64,000 bases of DNA from assembly GCF_900143215.1 (NCBI RefSeq), contig NZ_FRDM01000009.1:105519-169518 (forward strand). Direction: 5' to 3'. Position numbers and translations under genes: made by a program. Source of the stretch: Geodermatophilus obscurus. Lineage in GTDB: Bacteria > Actinomycetota > Actinomycetes > Mycobacteriales > Geodermatophilaceae. A model generated the notes under the pieces. It had not been told where the DNA came from and did not search any database. It saw only the letters and a list, made by a program, of their open reading frames with translations. This document shows, in pieces, positions 56,430 to 64,000 of the stretch; positions within the stretch are counted from its first letter, which is position 1, and each line of letters begins with the position of its first letter.

Positions 56430-57926
56430 ATGAACAGCCTCTCCGAACGCCTCACCCGCGGCGCGGCCTCGGCGCCGGCCCAGGTCGACCACGCCCGCCG
56501 GCTGGTCGCCGACTGGCAACTGCTCGCCGACCTGTCGTTCGCCGACCTGACGCTGTGGGTCCCGCTGCGCACCGGCACGTGGTGGTGCGTCGCGCAGGTG
56601 CGTCCGCTCACCGCACCCACCAGCCAGCCCGAGGACCTCGTGGGCTCGGAGGTGGAGGGGCCGGCTGCCGGGCCGTTCCTGGTCGCGCACCGGGAGGGTC
56701 GCCCGGTGACCGAGGGGGAGCCGGACTGGTCGGGCAGCACCCCGCGGCGCCGGGAGGTCGTCCCGGTGCGCCACGACGGCGTCGTCGTCGCCGTCCTGGC
56801 GCGGGACACCAACCTGGCGGTGACCCGGTCGCCGTCCACCCTGGAACTGACCTACCTCGACATCGCCGCCGACCTGTGCCTCATGGTCTCGGCCGGCACC
56901 TTCCCACCGCAGAAGCCGCTCGACGGCGAGCTGAGCCCTCGGGTGGGGGACGGGCTGGTGCGGCTGGACGCCGACGGGCGCGCGGTCTACGCCAGCCCCA
57001 ACGCGCTGTCGGCCTACCGCCGTCTGGGGGTCACCGGGGACGTCGTCGGCGCCGACCTGGCCCGCATGACCCGGGACGCCGCGGCCGACCGGGTGGCCGG
57101 CGAGACGGTCGCGGCCGGCATCCGGGCCGCGGTGGCGGGGCGGTTCCCCGATCCGATGGACGTCGAGAGCGTGGCGGCGACCCTGCTCGTGCGGGCGCTG
57201 CCGCTGCAGGCACCCGGCGCCGAGGAGGGCGCGCTGGTGCTGGTGCGGGACGTCACCGACCTGCGCCGGCGGGACCGCGCGCTGCTGACCAAGGACGCCA
57301 CCATCCGGGAGATCCACCACCGGGTGAAGAACAACCTGCAGACGGTGGCCGCGCTGCTGCGGCTGCAGGCCCGCCGGATGACCGAGCCCGCGGCCCGCGA
57401 GGCGCTGGAGGAGTCGGTGCGGCGGGTGTCGTCGATCGCGGTGGTGCACGAGACGCTGGCCGGCAGCCGCGAGGACGTGGTGGACGTCGACGACGTCCTC
57501 GATCGGGTGCTGCCGATGCTCGGCGACCTGACCTCGGTGGGTCCGGCGGCGCGGACCCGGCGGGTCGGGCAGTTCGGCGAGCTGCCGGCGGTGGCCGCCA
57601 CTCCGCTGGTGCTGGTGGTCACCGAGCTGCTGCACAACGCCGCCGAGCACGCCTTCCCCGACGGCAGCCCGGGCAGCATCGAGCTGGTGGCCGATCGGGA
57701 CGGGGACGACCTGGTGGTCCGGGTGCGGGACGACGGGCGCGGAGTGCCCGAGGACTTCGACCTCTCGACCAGCGCCGGCCTGGGGCTGCAGATCGTGCGC
57801 ACGCTGGTCACCAGCGAGCTGGGCGGCAGCCTCACCATGACCAGCCCGCCGTCCCACTCCGGCGACACCGGCACCGGCACCGAGGTGGCCATCACCCTGC
57901 CTGGCGCGGGGAGGCTCCGCAGGTAG
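56430..57926 (+). CDS. pdtaS: PdtaS-type sensor histidine kinase
   Basis: 498 residues, no TM helices. N-terminal GAF domain (to about 155), PAS domain (about 165-280), then a HisKA_2 dimerisation block EIHHRVKNNLQTVAALLRLQARR (phospho-His at 296/297) and an HATPase with LLHNAAEHAFP, DDGRGVPEDF and GLGLQIV. The mycobacterial homologue Rv3220c phosphorylates the RNA-binding antiterminator PdtaR. ATG at 56430. Converges with whiB1. Confidence 0.9.
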   Translation: MNSLSERLTRGAASAPAQVDHARRLVADWQLLADLSFADLTLWVPLRTGTWWCVAQVRPLTAPTSQPEDLVGSEVEGPAAGPFLVAHREGRPVTEGEPDWSGSTPRRREVVPVRHDGVVVAVLARDTNLAVTRSPSTLELTYLDIAADLCLMVSAGTFPPQKPLDGELSPRVGDGLVRLDADGRAVYASPNALSAYRRLGVTGDVVGADLARMTRDAAADRVAGETVAAGIRAAVAGRFPDPMDVESVAATLLVRALPLQAPGAEEGALVLVRDVTDLRRRDRALLTKDATIREIHHRVKNNLQTVAALLRLQARRMTEPAAREALEESVRRVSSIAVVHETLAGSREDVVDVDDVLDRVLPMLGDLTSVGPAARTRRVGQFGELPAVAATPLVLVVTELLHNAAEHAFPDGSPGSIELVADRDGDDLVVRVRDDGRGVPEDFDLSTSAGLGLQIVRTLVTSELGGSLTMTSPPSHSGDTGTGTEVAITLPGAGRLRR

Positions 57927-57976
57927 GCCGCCGGCCGTCGCGTTGCGGTGCGACCCCGCCGACCCCACCGACGCAA

Positions 57977-58010
57977 CGAGGCCGGTCCGGAGAACTCCGG
58001 ACCGGCCTCG
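57977..58010. terminator. Bidirectional hairpin between pdtaS and whiB1
   Basis: A 16-bp perfect stem (CGAGGCCGGTCCGGAG and complement) with a 2-nt centre, in the convergent gap. Confidence 0.75.
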
Positions 58011-58034
58011 TGGCGGTGCAGTGGTGCGGTGTGC

Positions 58035-58286
58035 TCAGGCGGTGCGAACGCGAGTGCGGGCCTGACGCCGCTTGAGAGCGCGCCGCTCGTCCTCCGACAG
58101 CCCACCCCAGACGCCGGAGTCCTGCCCCGAGCGCAGTGCCCAGTCCAGGCACGACTCGGTGACGGGGCAGCGGCGGCACACACCCTTGGCCTGCTCGATC
58201 TGCACGAGGGCGGGGCCGGTCGTCCCGATGGGGAAGAACAGCTCCGGGTCCTCGTCGCGGCAGAGCGCGCGGTGGCGCCAGTCCAT
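58035..58286 (-). CDS. whiB1: WhiB1-like 4Fe-4S transcription factor
   Basis: 83 residues. Cluster ligands Cys9, Cys37, Cys40 and Cys46 with the same spacing as M. tuberculosis WhiB1, then the GVWGGLSEDERR turn and a basic tail (RRALKRRQARTRVR). WhiB1 binds region 4 of the principal sigma factor, and its cluster reacts with NO. ATG at 58286 with GAGGAG upstream. Confidence 0.93.
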   Translation of the reverse strand: MDWRHRALCRDEDPELFFPIGTTGPALVQIEQAKGVCRRCPVTESCLDWALRSGQDSGVWGGLSEDERRALKRRQARTRVRTA

Positions 58287-58625
58287 GGCCGTGTTCTCCT
58301 CGATGTCGTCTACGGTGTGGTGCAGTCGTCGCCGGCCTCGGACCGATCCGCAGGCCGGCACCGGGGTGGCCAGCGCCATGGCACAGCGACTTCGTGCATT
58401 TGTTACCGATAGGTTGCTTTCCTCCCGCGATGTTTTCACGGCGAGGGCACCTGTCAAGCAGAACGAGGGCATCGGTCGAGCCCTCGTGAGCAAGCTCACC
58501 ATGGGCATGGTAGAGCCGCCACTCGACCAGACGGTCGCCCCGCGTGCTGCGTTGACGACCGCCTCGCCCCGTGCGCGAAGCCGCAGGTCACGCGCGAGGT
58601 ACCGGAACCGTGTGGTTCCCGGGCG
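58287..58625 (-). promoter_or_regulatory. Long whiB1 upstream region
   Basis: About 340 bp without genes, less GC-rich than its surroundings. A good -35 TTGACA lies at 58457-58452 on the minus strand, some 165 bp upstream of whiB1; the matching -10 is not clear. A long untranslated leader is therefore likely. Confidence 0.45.
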
Positions 58626-59648
58626 TCACGCGACGACGGTCAGCGCGGACGGCACGCTGCGCACCCGCAGTCCGGTCGCCGTCCCGAGGTGGTCGCCGTC
58701 GAGCTGCCACCCCTGCGGACGGCGCGCGGTGAGGGTCAGCTCGGCCTGGTCGTGCCAGCGGTGCACCCCCTCGCCGCGGACGTCGGGCCGCGCGGCGAAC
58801 ACCTCGCGCACGTGCTGGAGCATCCGGGCGATGCCGGTCCGGCCCAGCGCGAACACGTCCAGGCCGGTGTCGAAGGAGGCGTCCGGGGTCGGGTTGACCG
58901 CCCGGGCGCCCAGGTAGGTCCACGGCGAGACGTTGGAGACCAGGCACAGGAACAACCCGTCGATGGCGGGCTCGCCGGCCAGCTCGATCGACATCGGCGG
59001 GTCCCGGCGTTCGCGCCCGAACACGAAGGTGCCCGTGGCCTCCAGCACGTAGAGCAGGCCGGTGGAGCGGACGCCGCGGGCGCGGTGGGCCTCCACCCGG
59101 CCGATGACGTCGGCGTCGAAGCCCAGGCCGGCGGAGAAGGCGAACCAGCGCGGTTCGCCCCACTCGGGGTGCGCCGCGGCCCCCGCATCGGCCGCGGACT
59201 GCGCCAGCTTCGGGTCGGGCAGCCGGGCCGGCGCCGTGGTGGCGCCGCGGGCGCTGGCCGTGCCCAGCGAGATCCGCCGGGTGCGCCCGGCGCGCAGCGA
59301 GTCGAGGACCTCGCGGGTGGCGGCCAGCGGCTCCCGGGCGCGACCGAGCGCGCGGGAGAAGACGTTCGTCGAGCCACCGGGCACCACGGCCAGCGGCGGG
59401 ACGTGCTCGCCGGGCCCGTCGTGCAGCAGGCCGTTCACCACCTCGTTGACCGTGCCGTCGCCGCCGAGCGCGAGGACGACGTCGGCCCCCTCGACGCACG
59501 CCTTGCGGGCCAGTTCGCTGCCGTGCCCCCGGTGCGTGGTCTCGGCGACCTCGACCTGCAGCTCGCCGGCGAGGGTGGTGAGCACGCGGTCGCGGACGCC
59601 GCGGTTGGTCGTCGTCGCCGCGGGGTTGGCCACCACGAGCGCGCGCAT
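58626..59648 (-). CDS. Diacylglycerol/lipid kinase family protein
   Basis: 340 residues: RALVVANPAATTTNRGVRDRV, nucleotide loop LALGGDGTVNEVVNGLL, VVPGGSTNVFSRALG, and the second domain SIELAGEPAIDGLFLCLVSNVSP. DagK/YegS fold; phosphorylates diacylglycerol or another lipid. Corresponds to Rv3218, which also lies beside whiB1 in M. tuberculosis. Confidence 0.88.
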   Translation of the reverse strand: MRALVVANPAATTTNRGVRDRVLTTLAGELQVEVAETTHRGHGSELARKACVEGADVVLALGGDGTVNEVVNGLLHDGPGEHVPPLAVVPGGSTNVFSRALGRAREPLAATREVLDSLRAGRTRRISLGTASARGATTAPARLPDPKLAQSAADAGAAAHPEWGEPRWFAFSAGLGFDADVIGRVEAHRARGVRSTGLLYVLEATGTFVFGRERRDPPMSIELAGEPAIDGLFLCLVSNVSPWTYLGARAVNPTPDASFDTGLDVFALGRTGIARMLQHVREVFAARPDVRGEGVHRWHDQAELTLTARRPQGWQLDGDHLGTATGLRVRSVPSALTVVA

Positions 59649-59767
59649 GACAGCCAGGCTAGTCAGCGACGTGACTCCTCCCGGCGCTGGCGTGCCGCGG
59701 CTGCGCGGTCGGGGCCGGGCCTCCGGGACGCCGTCCCGCCGGTGCACCGGCGCGTACCCTCCCGGTC

Positions 59768-60247
59768 GTGACCGAGCAGTCCGGAGCCAGGCCGCCGCGG
59801 GACCGACGGCGGGCGGAGCGGCTGCTCGGCGGGGCCGCCGAGCCGGCGGCCCCGCGCCCGGGGCGGCAGCACCCGGCCGCCCCGCCGGCGGTGCGCCGTG
59901 CTGCCCTGGTCGCCGGCCTGGAGGCCGCGGCGCTGGCCGCGGTCTCCCTCTGGCTGCTCGTGCTGACGATCACCTCCACCCCCGACAGCCTCTCCCGCGC
60001 CGTGGCCGAGGTCGTGCTGGTCGGTCTCGGGGCCGCCCTGCTGGGCGCTGCCGCTGCCGGGCTGGCGCGGGTCGCGCAGTGGACGCGTGCCCCGGTCGTC
60101 ACGATGCAGTTGTTCCTGGGGCTCTTCGGCTTCTACTCGGCGTCCGCCGGGGCGCCGCTGATCGGCGTCCCGGTCCTGGCGCTGGCGGTCACCGAGCTCT
60201 ACCTGCTCGCCACCCCCGAGGCCCGGCTGGCGTTCCTCGAGCACTGA
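59768..60247 (+). CDS. Small integral membrane protein of unknown function
   Basis: 159 residues: a basic, proline-rich cytosolic N-terminus of about 45 residues, then four hydrophobic helices (AALAAVSLWLLVLTITS and onward). GTG at 59768. Divergent from the lipid kinase gene. No family recognised. Confidence 0.7.
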   Translation: MTEQSGARPPRDRRRAERLLGGAAEPAAPRPGRQHPAAPPAVRRAALVAGLEAAALAAVSLWLLVLTITSTPDSLSRAVAEVVLVGLGAALLGAAAAGLARVAQWTRAPVVTMQLFLGLFGFYSASAGAPLIGVPVLALAVTELYLLATPEARLAFLEH

Positions 60248-60377
60248 AGAAGGACCGGCAGGAGCCCGTCGGCCCCGTCCAGAGGCTCACCGCGCGGCCC
60301 CGTCCCGGGTCCCGCCCCGAGCCCGCGAGGGGTGGGGAGGACGGGGTCCTGCCACGGTGAGGAGGACGGGGTCCTCG
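60246..60377. repeat. Intergenic hairpin repeat with duplicated GAGGACGGGGTCCT module
   Basis: CCCGGGTCCCGCCCCGAGCCCGCGAGGGG, then GGAGGACGGGGTCCTGCC and GGAGGACGGGGTCCTCG. The last module is duplicated, as in the copy at 30143. Between convergent membrane-protein and HAD genes. Confidence 0.6.
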
Positions 60378-60378
60378 T

Positions 60379-61161
60379 TCAGACGAGGTCGACGACGTCG
60401 GCGATCGAGTCGAGCACCCGGCCCGGCCGGAACGGGAAGCGCGCCACGTCCGAGGCCCGGGTCGAGCCGGTGAGCACCAGGATGGTGTCCAGGCCGGCCT
60501 CGATGCCGGCGACGACGTCGGTGTCCATCCGGTCGCCGATCATCACCGTCGACTCCGAGTGCGCCTCGATCCGGTTCATGGCGCTGCGGAACATCATCGG
60601 GTTGGGCTTGCCCACGAAGTAGGGCTCGGAGCCGGTGGCGCGGGTGATCATCGCCGCGACCGACCCGGTCGCCGGCAGCGGGCCTTCGGGGGAGGGACCG
60701 GTGACGTCGGGGTTGGTCGCGATGAAGCGCGCCCCGGCGCCGATCAGCCGGATGGCCCGCGTGATGGCCTCGAACGAGTACGTGCGGGTCTCACCGAGGA
60801 CGACGTAGTCCGGCTCGGTGTCGGTGAGCGTGTAGCCGGCCTCGTACAGCGCGGTGGTGAGGCCGGCCTCGCCGATGACGTAGGCCGAGCCGTTCGGCAG
60901 CTGGGTGGCGAGGAAGTCCGCGGTCGCCAGCGCCGAGGTCCAGATCGACGCCTCGGGCACCTGCAGGCCCGACCGCGCCAGCCGCGCGGAGAGGTCCCGC
61001 GGCGTGAAGATCGAGTTGTTGGTGAGGACCAGGAACCGCCGGCCCGCAGCGACCAGGCGGTCGAGGAAGTCGGCGGCGCCGGGCAGCGCCAGCCCCTCGT
61101 GCACCAGGACGCCGTCCATGTCGGTCAGCCAGCACTCCGCCGGCTTGCGGTCGGTCGTCAT
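60379..61161 (-). CDS. HAD-IIA family hydrolase (NagD-like)
   Basis: 260 residues: motif I TDMDGVLV (Asp14/Asp16), motif II LTNNS, C2-type cap, motif III GKPNPMMF and motif IV MIGDRMDTDVVAGIEAG. Dephosphorylates small metabolites; the exact substrate is not readable. Followed in the same direction by no gene for 130 bp except the repeat. Confidence 0.9.
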   Translation of the reverse strand: MTTDRKPAECWLTDMDGVLVHEGLALPGAADFLDRLVAAGRRFLVLTNNSIFTPRDLSARLARSGLQVPEASIWTSALATADFLATQLPNGSAYVIGEAGLTTALYEAGYTLTDTEPDYVVLGETRTYSFEAITRAIRLIGAGARFIATNPDVTGPSPEGPLPATGSVAAMITRATGSEPYFVGKPNPMMFRSAMNRIEAHSESTVMIGDRMDTDVVAGIEAGLDTILVLTGSTRASDVARFPFRPGRVLDSIADVVDLV

Positions 61162-61191
61162 CCGTCGTCCTCCGGTCCGGGGCGGGTCGGC

Positions 61192-61677
61192 TCAGCCGCG
61201 GCGGTCGGCCGCGAAGTCGGTCAGAGCGTCGTCGGTGAGCCGGTAGACCGTCCACTCGTCCATCGGCACGGCACCCGCGGCCTCGTAGAACTCGATCGAG
61301 GGGGTGTTCCAGTCCAGCACCGACCACTCCAGCCGGCCGTACCCGCGCTGCACGCACAGGCCGGCCAGCGTGCGCAGCAGCTCCCGGCCCAGCCCGCGGC
61401 CGCGGTGTGCGGGCTGGACGTAGAGGTCCTCGAGGTGGATGCCGTGGGTGCCGCGCCAGGTGGAGAAGGTGAGGAACCACAGCGCCGTCCCGACGACCGC
61501 CGCGTCGCCGGCCACCGCGACGTGGCCGAAGACCTTCGGGTCGTCGCCGAAGAGCGCCGCGGTCAGCTGCTCCTCGGTGAGCTGCACCTCGTGTGCGGCC
61601 TTCTCGTACTCGGCCAGCTCACGGACCAGGCCCACCACGGCGGGGACGTCGTCGGGCCGGATGGGCCGCACGGTCAC
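61192..61677 (-). CDS. GNAT N-acetyltransferase, diamine/spermidine-type
   Basis: 161 residues: IRPDDVPAVVGLVRELAEYEKAAHEVQLTEEQL, then LEDLYVQPAHRGRGLGRELLRTLAGLC and WNTPSIEFYEAAGAVPMDEW. The ELAEYEKA opening and LEDLYV loop match SAT-type diamine acetyltransferases. GTG at 61677 follows GAGGAGG. Upstream of the HAD gene by 30 bp, so probably co-transcribed. Confidence 0.88.
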   Translation of the reverse strand: MTVRPIRPDDVPAVVGLVRELAEYEKAAHEVQLTEEQLTAALFGDDPKVFGHVAVAGDAAVVGTALWFLTFSTWRGTHGIHLEDLYVQPAHRGRGLGRELLRTLAGLCVQRGYGRLEWSVLDWNTPSIEFYEAAGAVPMDEWTVYRLTDDALTDFAADRRG

Positions 61678-61747
61678 GGATCCTCCTCGCCGACGCTCGC
61701 CGGACCCGTGCCCGACGGTGCTCTGCCCTCCGCGTGAGCCCGCAGGC

Positions 61748-62575
61748 TCACGTGAGCAACTCCTTGACACGGGCCGGCACCAGCCGGCCCAGGGGCGAGA
61801 ACACCGGCACGAGGACCGGCGCCAGCAGGTAGCCGTAGGCCAGCACGCAGCCGGTCACGACCGGCACGAGGGCGAAGCCGACGACGACGGCCAGCGCCGC
61901 GGCGATCAGCCCGTACGGCCGCCCGCTCTTGGGGCTGACCAGCGAGCGGAACGAGCGGAAGCGGACCGTGCTGACCATCAGCAGCGCCGGGACGGCGAGG
62001 ATGAGCAGCACCCACAGCCGCTCCCGGCCCTGCATCTGGTCGCCGAACGCGAAGACCGAGGCGAGCACGACGCCGGCGGCACCCGGGCTCGGCATGCCGG
62101 TGAAGTACCGCTTGTCCGCGGTCGGGTCGATGGTGGTGTTGAACCGCGCCAGCCGGATCGCCGCGCAGGCCACCCACAGGCCGCAGGCCACCCAGCCCAG
62201 CGGGTCCCAGGCGTCGCGGCCCTCGGAGAACAGCGTGAAGGCGACCAGCGCCGGGGCCAGCCCGAAGGAGACCAGGTCGGCCAGCGAGTCGAACTGCAGG
62301 CCGAAGGGGGTCACCGCGCCGACCAGCCGGGCGACGGCGCCGTCGGCGATGTCGAAGACCACCGAGAGCCCGACCAGGACGGCGGCGAGCGTGTACTGAC
62401 CGCGGATGGAGACCAGGATCGCGACGAAGCCGCACATCATGTTGGCCAGCGTGAACAGGCTGGGCAGGGTCGCCAGCGCCCGCCGGCGGGTGCCGCGCAC
62501 CGACCCGCGGACGAACTCGACGGTCGCTGTCCGCCGGGTCGGCGGGAGGCGGGCGCCGGAGGGGGAGCTGGGCAC
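61748..62575 (-). CDS. pssA: CDP-diacylglycerol-serine O-phosphatidyltransferase
   Basis: 275 residues, about seven TM helices. The CDP-alcohol transferase motif is intact: Asp75, Asp78-Gly79, Ala82-Arg83, Gly92, Asp96 and Asp100. It joins serine to CDP-diacylglycerol, making phosphatidylserine that the decarboxylase encoded 11 bp upstream converts to phosphatidylethanolamine. GTG at 62575 with GAGGAGG. Confidence 0.93.
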   Translation of the reverse strand: MPSSPSGARLPPTRRTATVEFVRGSVRGTRRRALATLPSLFTLANMMCGFVAILVSIRGQYTLAAVLVGLSVVFDIADGAVARLVGAVTPFGLQFDSLADLVSFGLAPALVAFTLFSEGRDAWDPLGWVACGLWVACAAIRLARFNTTIDPTADKRYFTGMPSPGAAGVVLASVFAFGDQMQGRERLWVLLILAVPALLMVSTVRFRSFRSLVSPKSGRPYGLIAAALAVVVGFALVPVVTGCVLAYGYLLAPVLVPVFSPLGRLVPARVKELLT

Positions 62576-62586
62576 CGGGAGCCTCC

Positions 62587-63276
62587 TCAGCCGGCGGCGG
62601 ACCAGCGGGCGATGACGGTCTCGCCGCCACGCACCCGCTGGCCCACCCGGACGAGCACCGCGCAGTCCCGGGGGACGAAGACGTCCATCCGGGAGCCGAA
62701 CTTCATCAGCCCCATCCGCTCGCCGGTCGCCAGCTCCTGGCCCACGCCGGTGCGGGTGACGATGCGGCGGGCGAGCACGCCGACGATCTGCCGGAACACC
62801 ACGGTGCGGGGGGCGGGGCCGTCGGTGTCGCGCAGCCACAGCTCGCTGCGCTCGTTCCGGTGCGCCGACTCCTTGCGGTAGGCGGCCAGGAAGCTGCCTC
62901 TGCGGTGGGAGCTCTCCACGACCTCACCGTGGTACGGCGAGCGGTTGACGTGCACGTCGACGACGGACAGGAACACGCTGACCTGCTGCCAGCCACCCTC
63001 GGGGGCGGGTTCCGGGGCGACGCCATCCTGCGGCTCGCCCGCCACCATCACCACGCCGTCGGCGGGGGAGAGGACGTCGTCGGCGGCCGGCGGCTCGACG
63101 TCGCAACGCCGGTCCGGGTCGCGGAAGAACAGCGCCATGTAGGCCGCCAGGAGGGCGAAGGGCCAGGCGGCGAGCCGCAGGCCGCGCCGGCTGCCGGCCC
63201 GCCCGGCCGCAGCCAGGACGGCGGCGGGTGCCAGGGGCCCGGTGATGAAGGGCCACCCGGCCGGATCGATACGCAT
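62587..63276 (-). CDS. psd: Phosphatidylserine decarboxylase proenzyme (short form)
   Basis: 229 residues. Autocleavage site in MKFGSRMDVF: cutting before Ser195 creates the pyruvoyl group. SPADGVV and VDVHVNRSPYHGEV are the catalytic His/Asp blocks. N-terminal hydrophobic segments anchor it. ATG at 63276. The psd-pssA order gives direct flow from CDP-DAG to phosphatidylethanolamine. Confidence 0.92.
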   Translation of the reverse strand: MRIDPAGWPFITGPLAPAAVLAAAGRAGSRRGLRLAAWPFALLAAYMALFFRDPDRRCDVEPPAADDVLSPADGVVMVAGEPQDGVAPEPAPEGGWQQVSVFLSVVDVHVNRSPYHGEVVESSHRRGSFLAAYRKESAHRNERSELWLRDTDGPAPRTVVFRQIVGVLARRIVTRTGVGQELATGERMGLMKFGSRMDVFVPRDCAVLVRVGQRVRGGETVIARWSAAG

Positions 63277-63357
63277 CGAGGTCAGACGGTACCGGGGAGC
63301 AGTCACCCCCTACGACCGGTCGCCGCCCTCGCGAGGACGGCGACCGGACGGCCCAGG

Positions 63358-63771
63358 TCAGGCCGGGACCGAGCCGATGTTCACCAGCCAGCGCAGGCCG
63401 TAGCGGTCGGTCACCTGGCCGAAGGTGTCGCCCCACACCTGCTTCTCCAGCGGGACGTCGACCTCGCCGCCCTCGGCCAGCGCCTCGAACCAGCGGGTCA
63501 GCGTGGGCTCGTCGTCCCCGGACAGCGACAGCGAGACGCGGTCGGGGCCGGCGGCGTCGGGGTCGTGGCCGTCGGAGGCCATCAGCTCGAGGCCGTCGCC
63601 GGTGCGCAGGAACGCGTGCATGACGCCGTCGTCGGGGTACTCGCCGCCGCCCCCGCCGGCATCGCCGAAGGTCATCACGTCGAGCTGCCCGCCGAGGACG
63701 GAGCGGTAGAACTCCATCGCCTCACGGGCGTTGCCGGAGAAGTGCAGATAGGGGTTGAGGCGAGCGGCCAT
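63358..63771 (-). CDS. PhnB/VOC-fold protein
   Basis: 137 residues: LNPYLHFSGNAREAMEFYRSVLGG opening, DRVSLSLSGDDEPTLTRWFEALAEGGEVDVPLEKQVWGDTFG and DRYGLRWLVNI. This is the PhnB/demethylubiquinone-methyltransferase-like VOC group, often of unknown role. Complete within the window. Confidence 0.88.
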   Translation of the reverse strand: MAARLNPYLHFSGNAREAMEFYRSVLGGQLDVMTFGDAGGGGGEYPDDGVMHAFLRTGDGLELMASDGHDPDAAGPDRVSLSLSGDDEPTLTRWFEALAEGGEVDVPLEKQVWGDTFGQVTDRYGLRWLVNIGSVPA

Positions 63772-63850
63772 CAGGTCTCCTGGGTGTGCGGACGTTCGGT
63801 GTCAGCACGGCAGACCGCCCGGCCCCACCGAACTCATCGCCCGGGGACGA

Positions 63851-63887
63851 CGAACGGCCGGCGAGCGGAGCGCTCACCGGCCGTTCG
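63851..63887. terminator. Hairpin near the right end of the window
   Basis: 17-nt arms CGAACGGCCGGCGAGCG / CGCTCACCGGCCGTTCG with one mismatch and a 3-nt loop. It lies upstream of the PhnB-like gene and so probably ends a transcript from beyond the right edge. No gene is seen from 63772 to 64000. Confidence 0.5.
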
Positions 63888-64000
63888 CCGTGCTGTGCGA
63901 GAGGCCTCAGCCTGGATCCACCGCTGACGATAGGAGCGCATTCCGGGAGCGGCCTTTGGCGCGCCGGTGACCTGCGCGGATGCTCTTTCCGGCGCCCTTT

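Overview
The window is high-GC actinobacterial DNA (many GTG starts, ATGA/GTGA stop-start overlaps, leaderless-type promoters). It carries sigR-rsrA, whiB1, a pdtaS-type kinase gene and an initiator tRNA-Met. The gene set and an order close to Mycobacterium tuberculosis Rv3218-Rv3228 point to an actinomycete, plausibly Geodermatophilaceae; the family assignment is inference.

Left part (1-23.3 kb) looks accessory. It holds a LuxR/AAA regulator divergent from a 14-TM drug exporter with His-rich termini; a copper block (CopZ chaperone, small His/Met membrane protein, GNAT, and a CopA ATPase with an extra TM segment and a duplicated extracytoplasmic tail); a SUMF1-domain protein; a frameshifted response regulator/thioredoxin-reductase fusion; a quinone oxidoreductase; and a MalT-type regulator flanked by several DUF4386 membrane-protein genes. 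One DUF4386 copy is frameshifted, and it sits upstream of a truncated epimerase remnant. The part ends with a DUF4389 membrane protein divergent from a TetR regulator.

Middle (23.4-29.5 kb): a likely sulfur-responsive unit starts with a 29-codon leader peptide on an apparently leaderless promoter. It is followed by a TauD-family dioxygenase and a complete glycine-betaine-type ABC transporter (binding lipoprotein, ATPase with CBS domains, permease). The initiator tRNA and a strong terminator follow, then a P450 and its 3Fe-4S ferredoxin.

Right part (29.5-64 kb) is mostly core metabolism. It includes methionine aminopeptidase, the transsulfuration pair metB/cbs, aldo-keto reductases with a second P450, an XdhC-like protein, xylulokinase, hisN, an SOS-boxed DUF222-HNH gene (frameshifted), rsgA-aroA, an aldehyde dehydrogenase, an SRAP peptidase, a spermidine-synthase-like fusion and ybaK. 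These are followed by sigR-rsrA with a recognisable autoregulatory promoter, a 24-residue bL37 ribosomal protein, a biotin-carboxylase-like protein lacking ATP-grasp beside a biotinyl carrier, pdtaS, whiB1, a diacylglycerol kinase, and psd-pssA. Intergenic gaps from 29.5 kb onward carry a dispersed GC-rich hairpin repeat sharing the core CTCGCAGGCTCG; I did not find it left of the tRNA.

Three otherwise complete genes are each broken by a single small frameshift (near 12530, 20160 and 44484). Sequencing error and recent decay cannot be told apart from sequence alone. No insertion sequence, prophage gene or CRISPR array was found.
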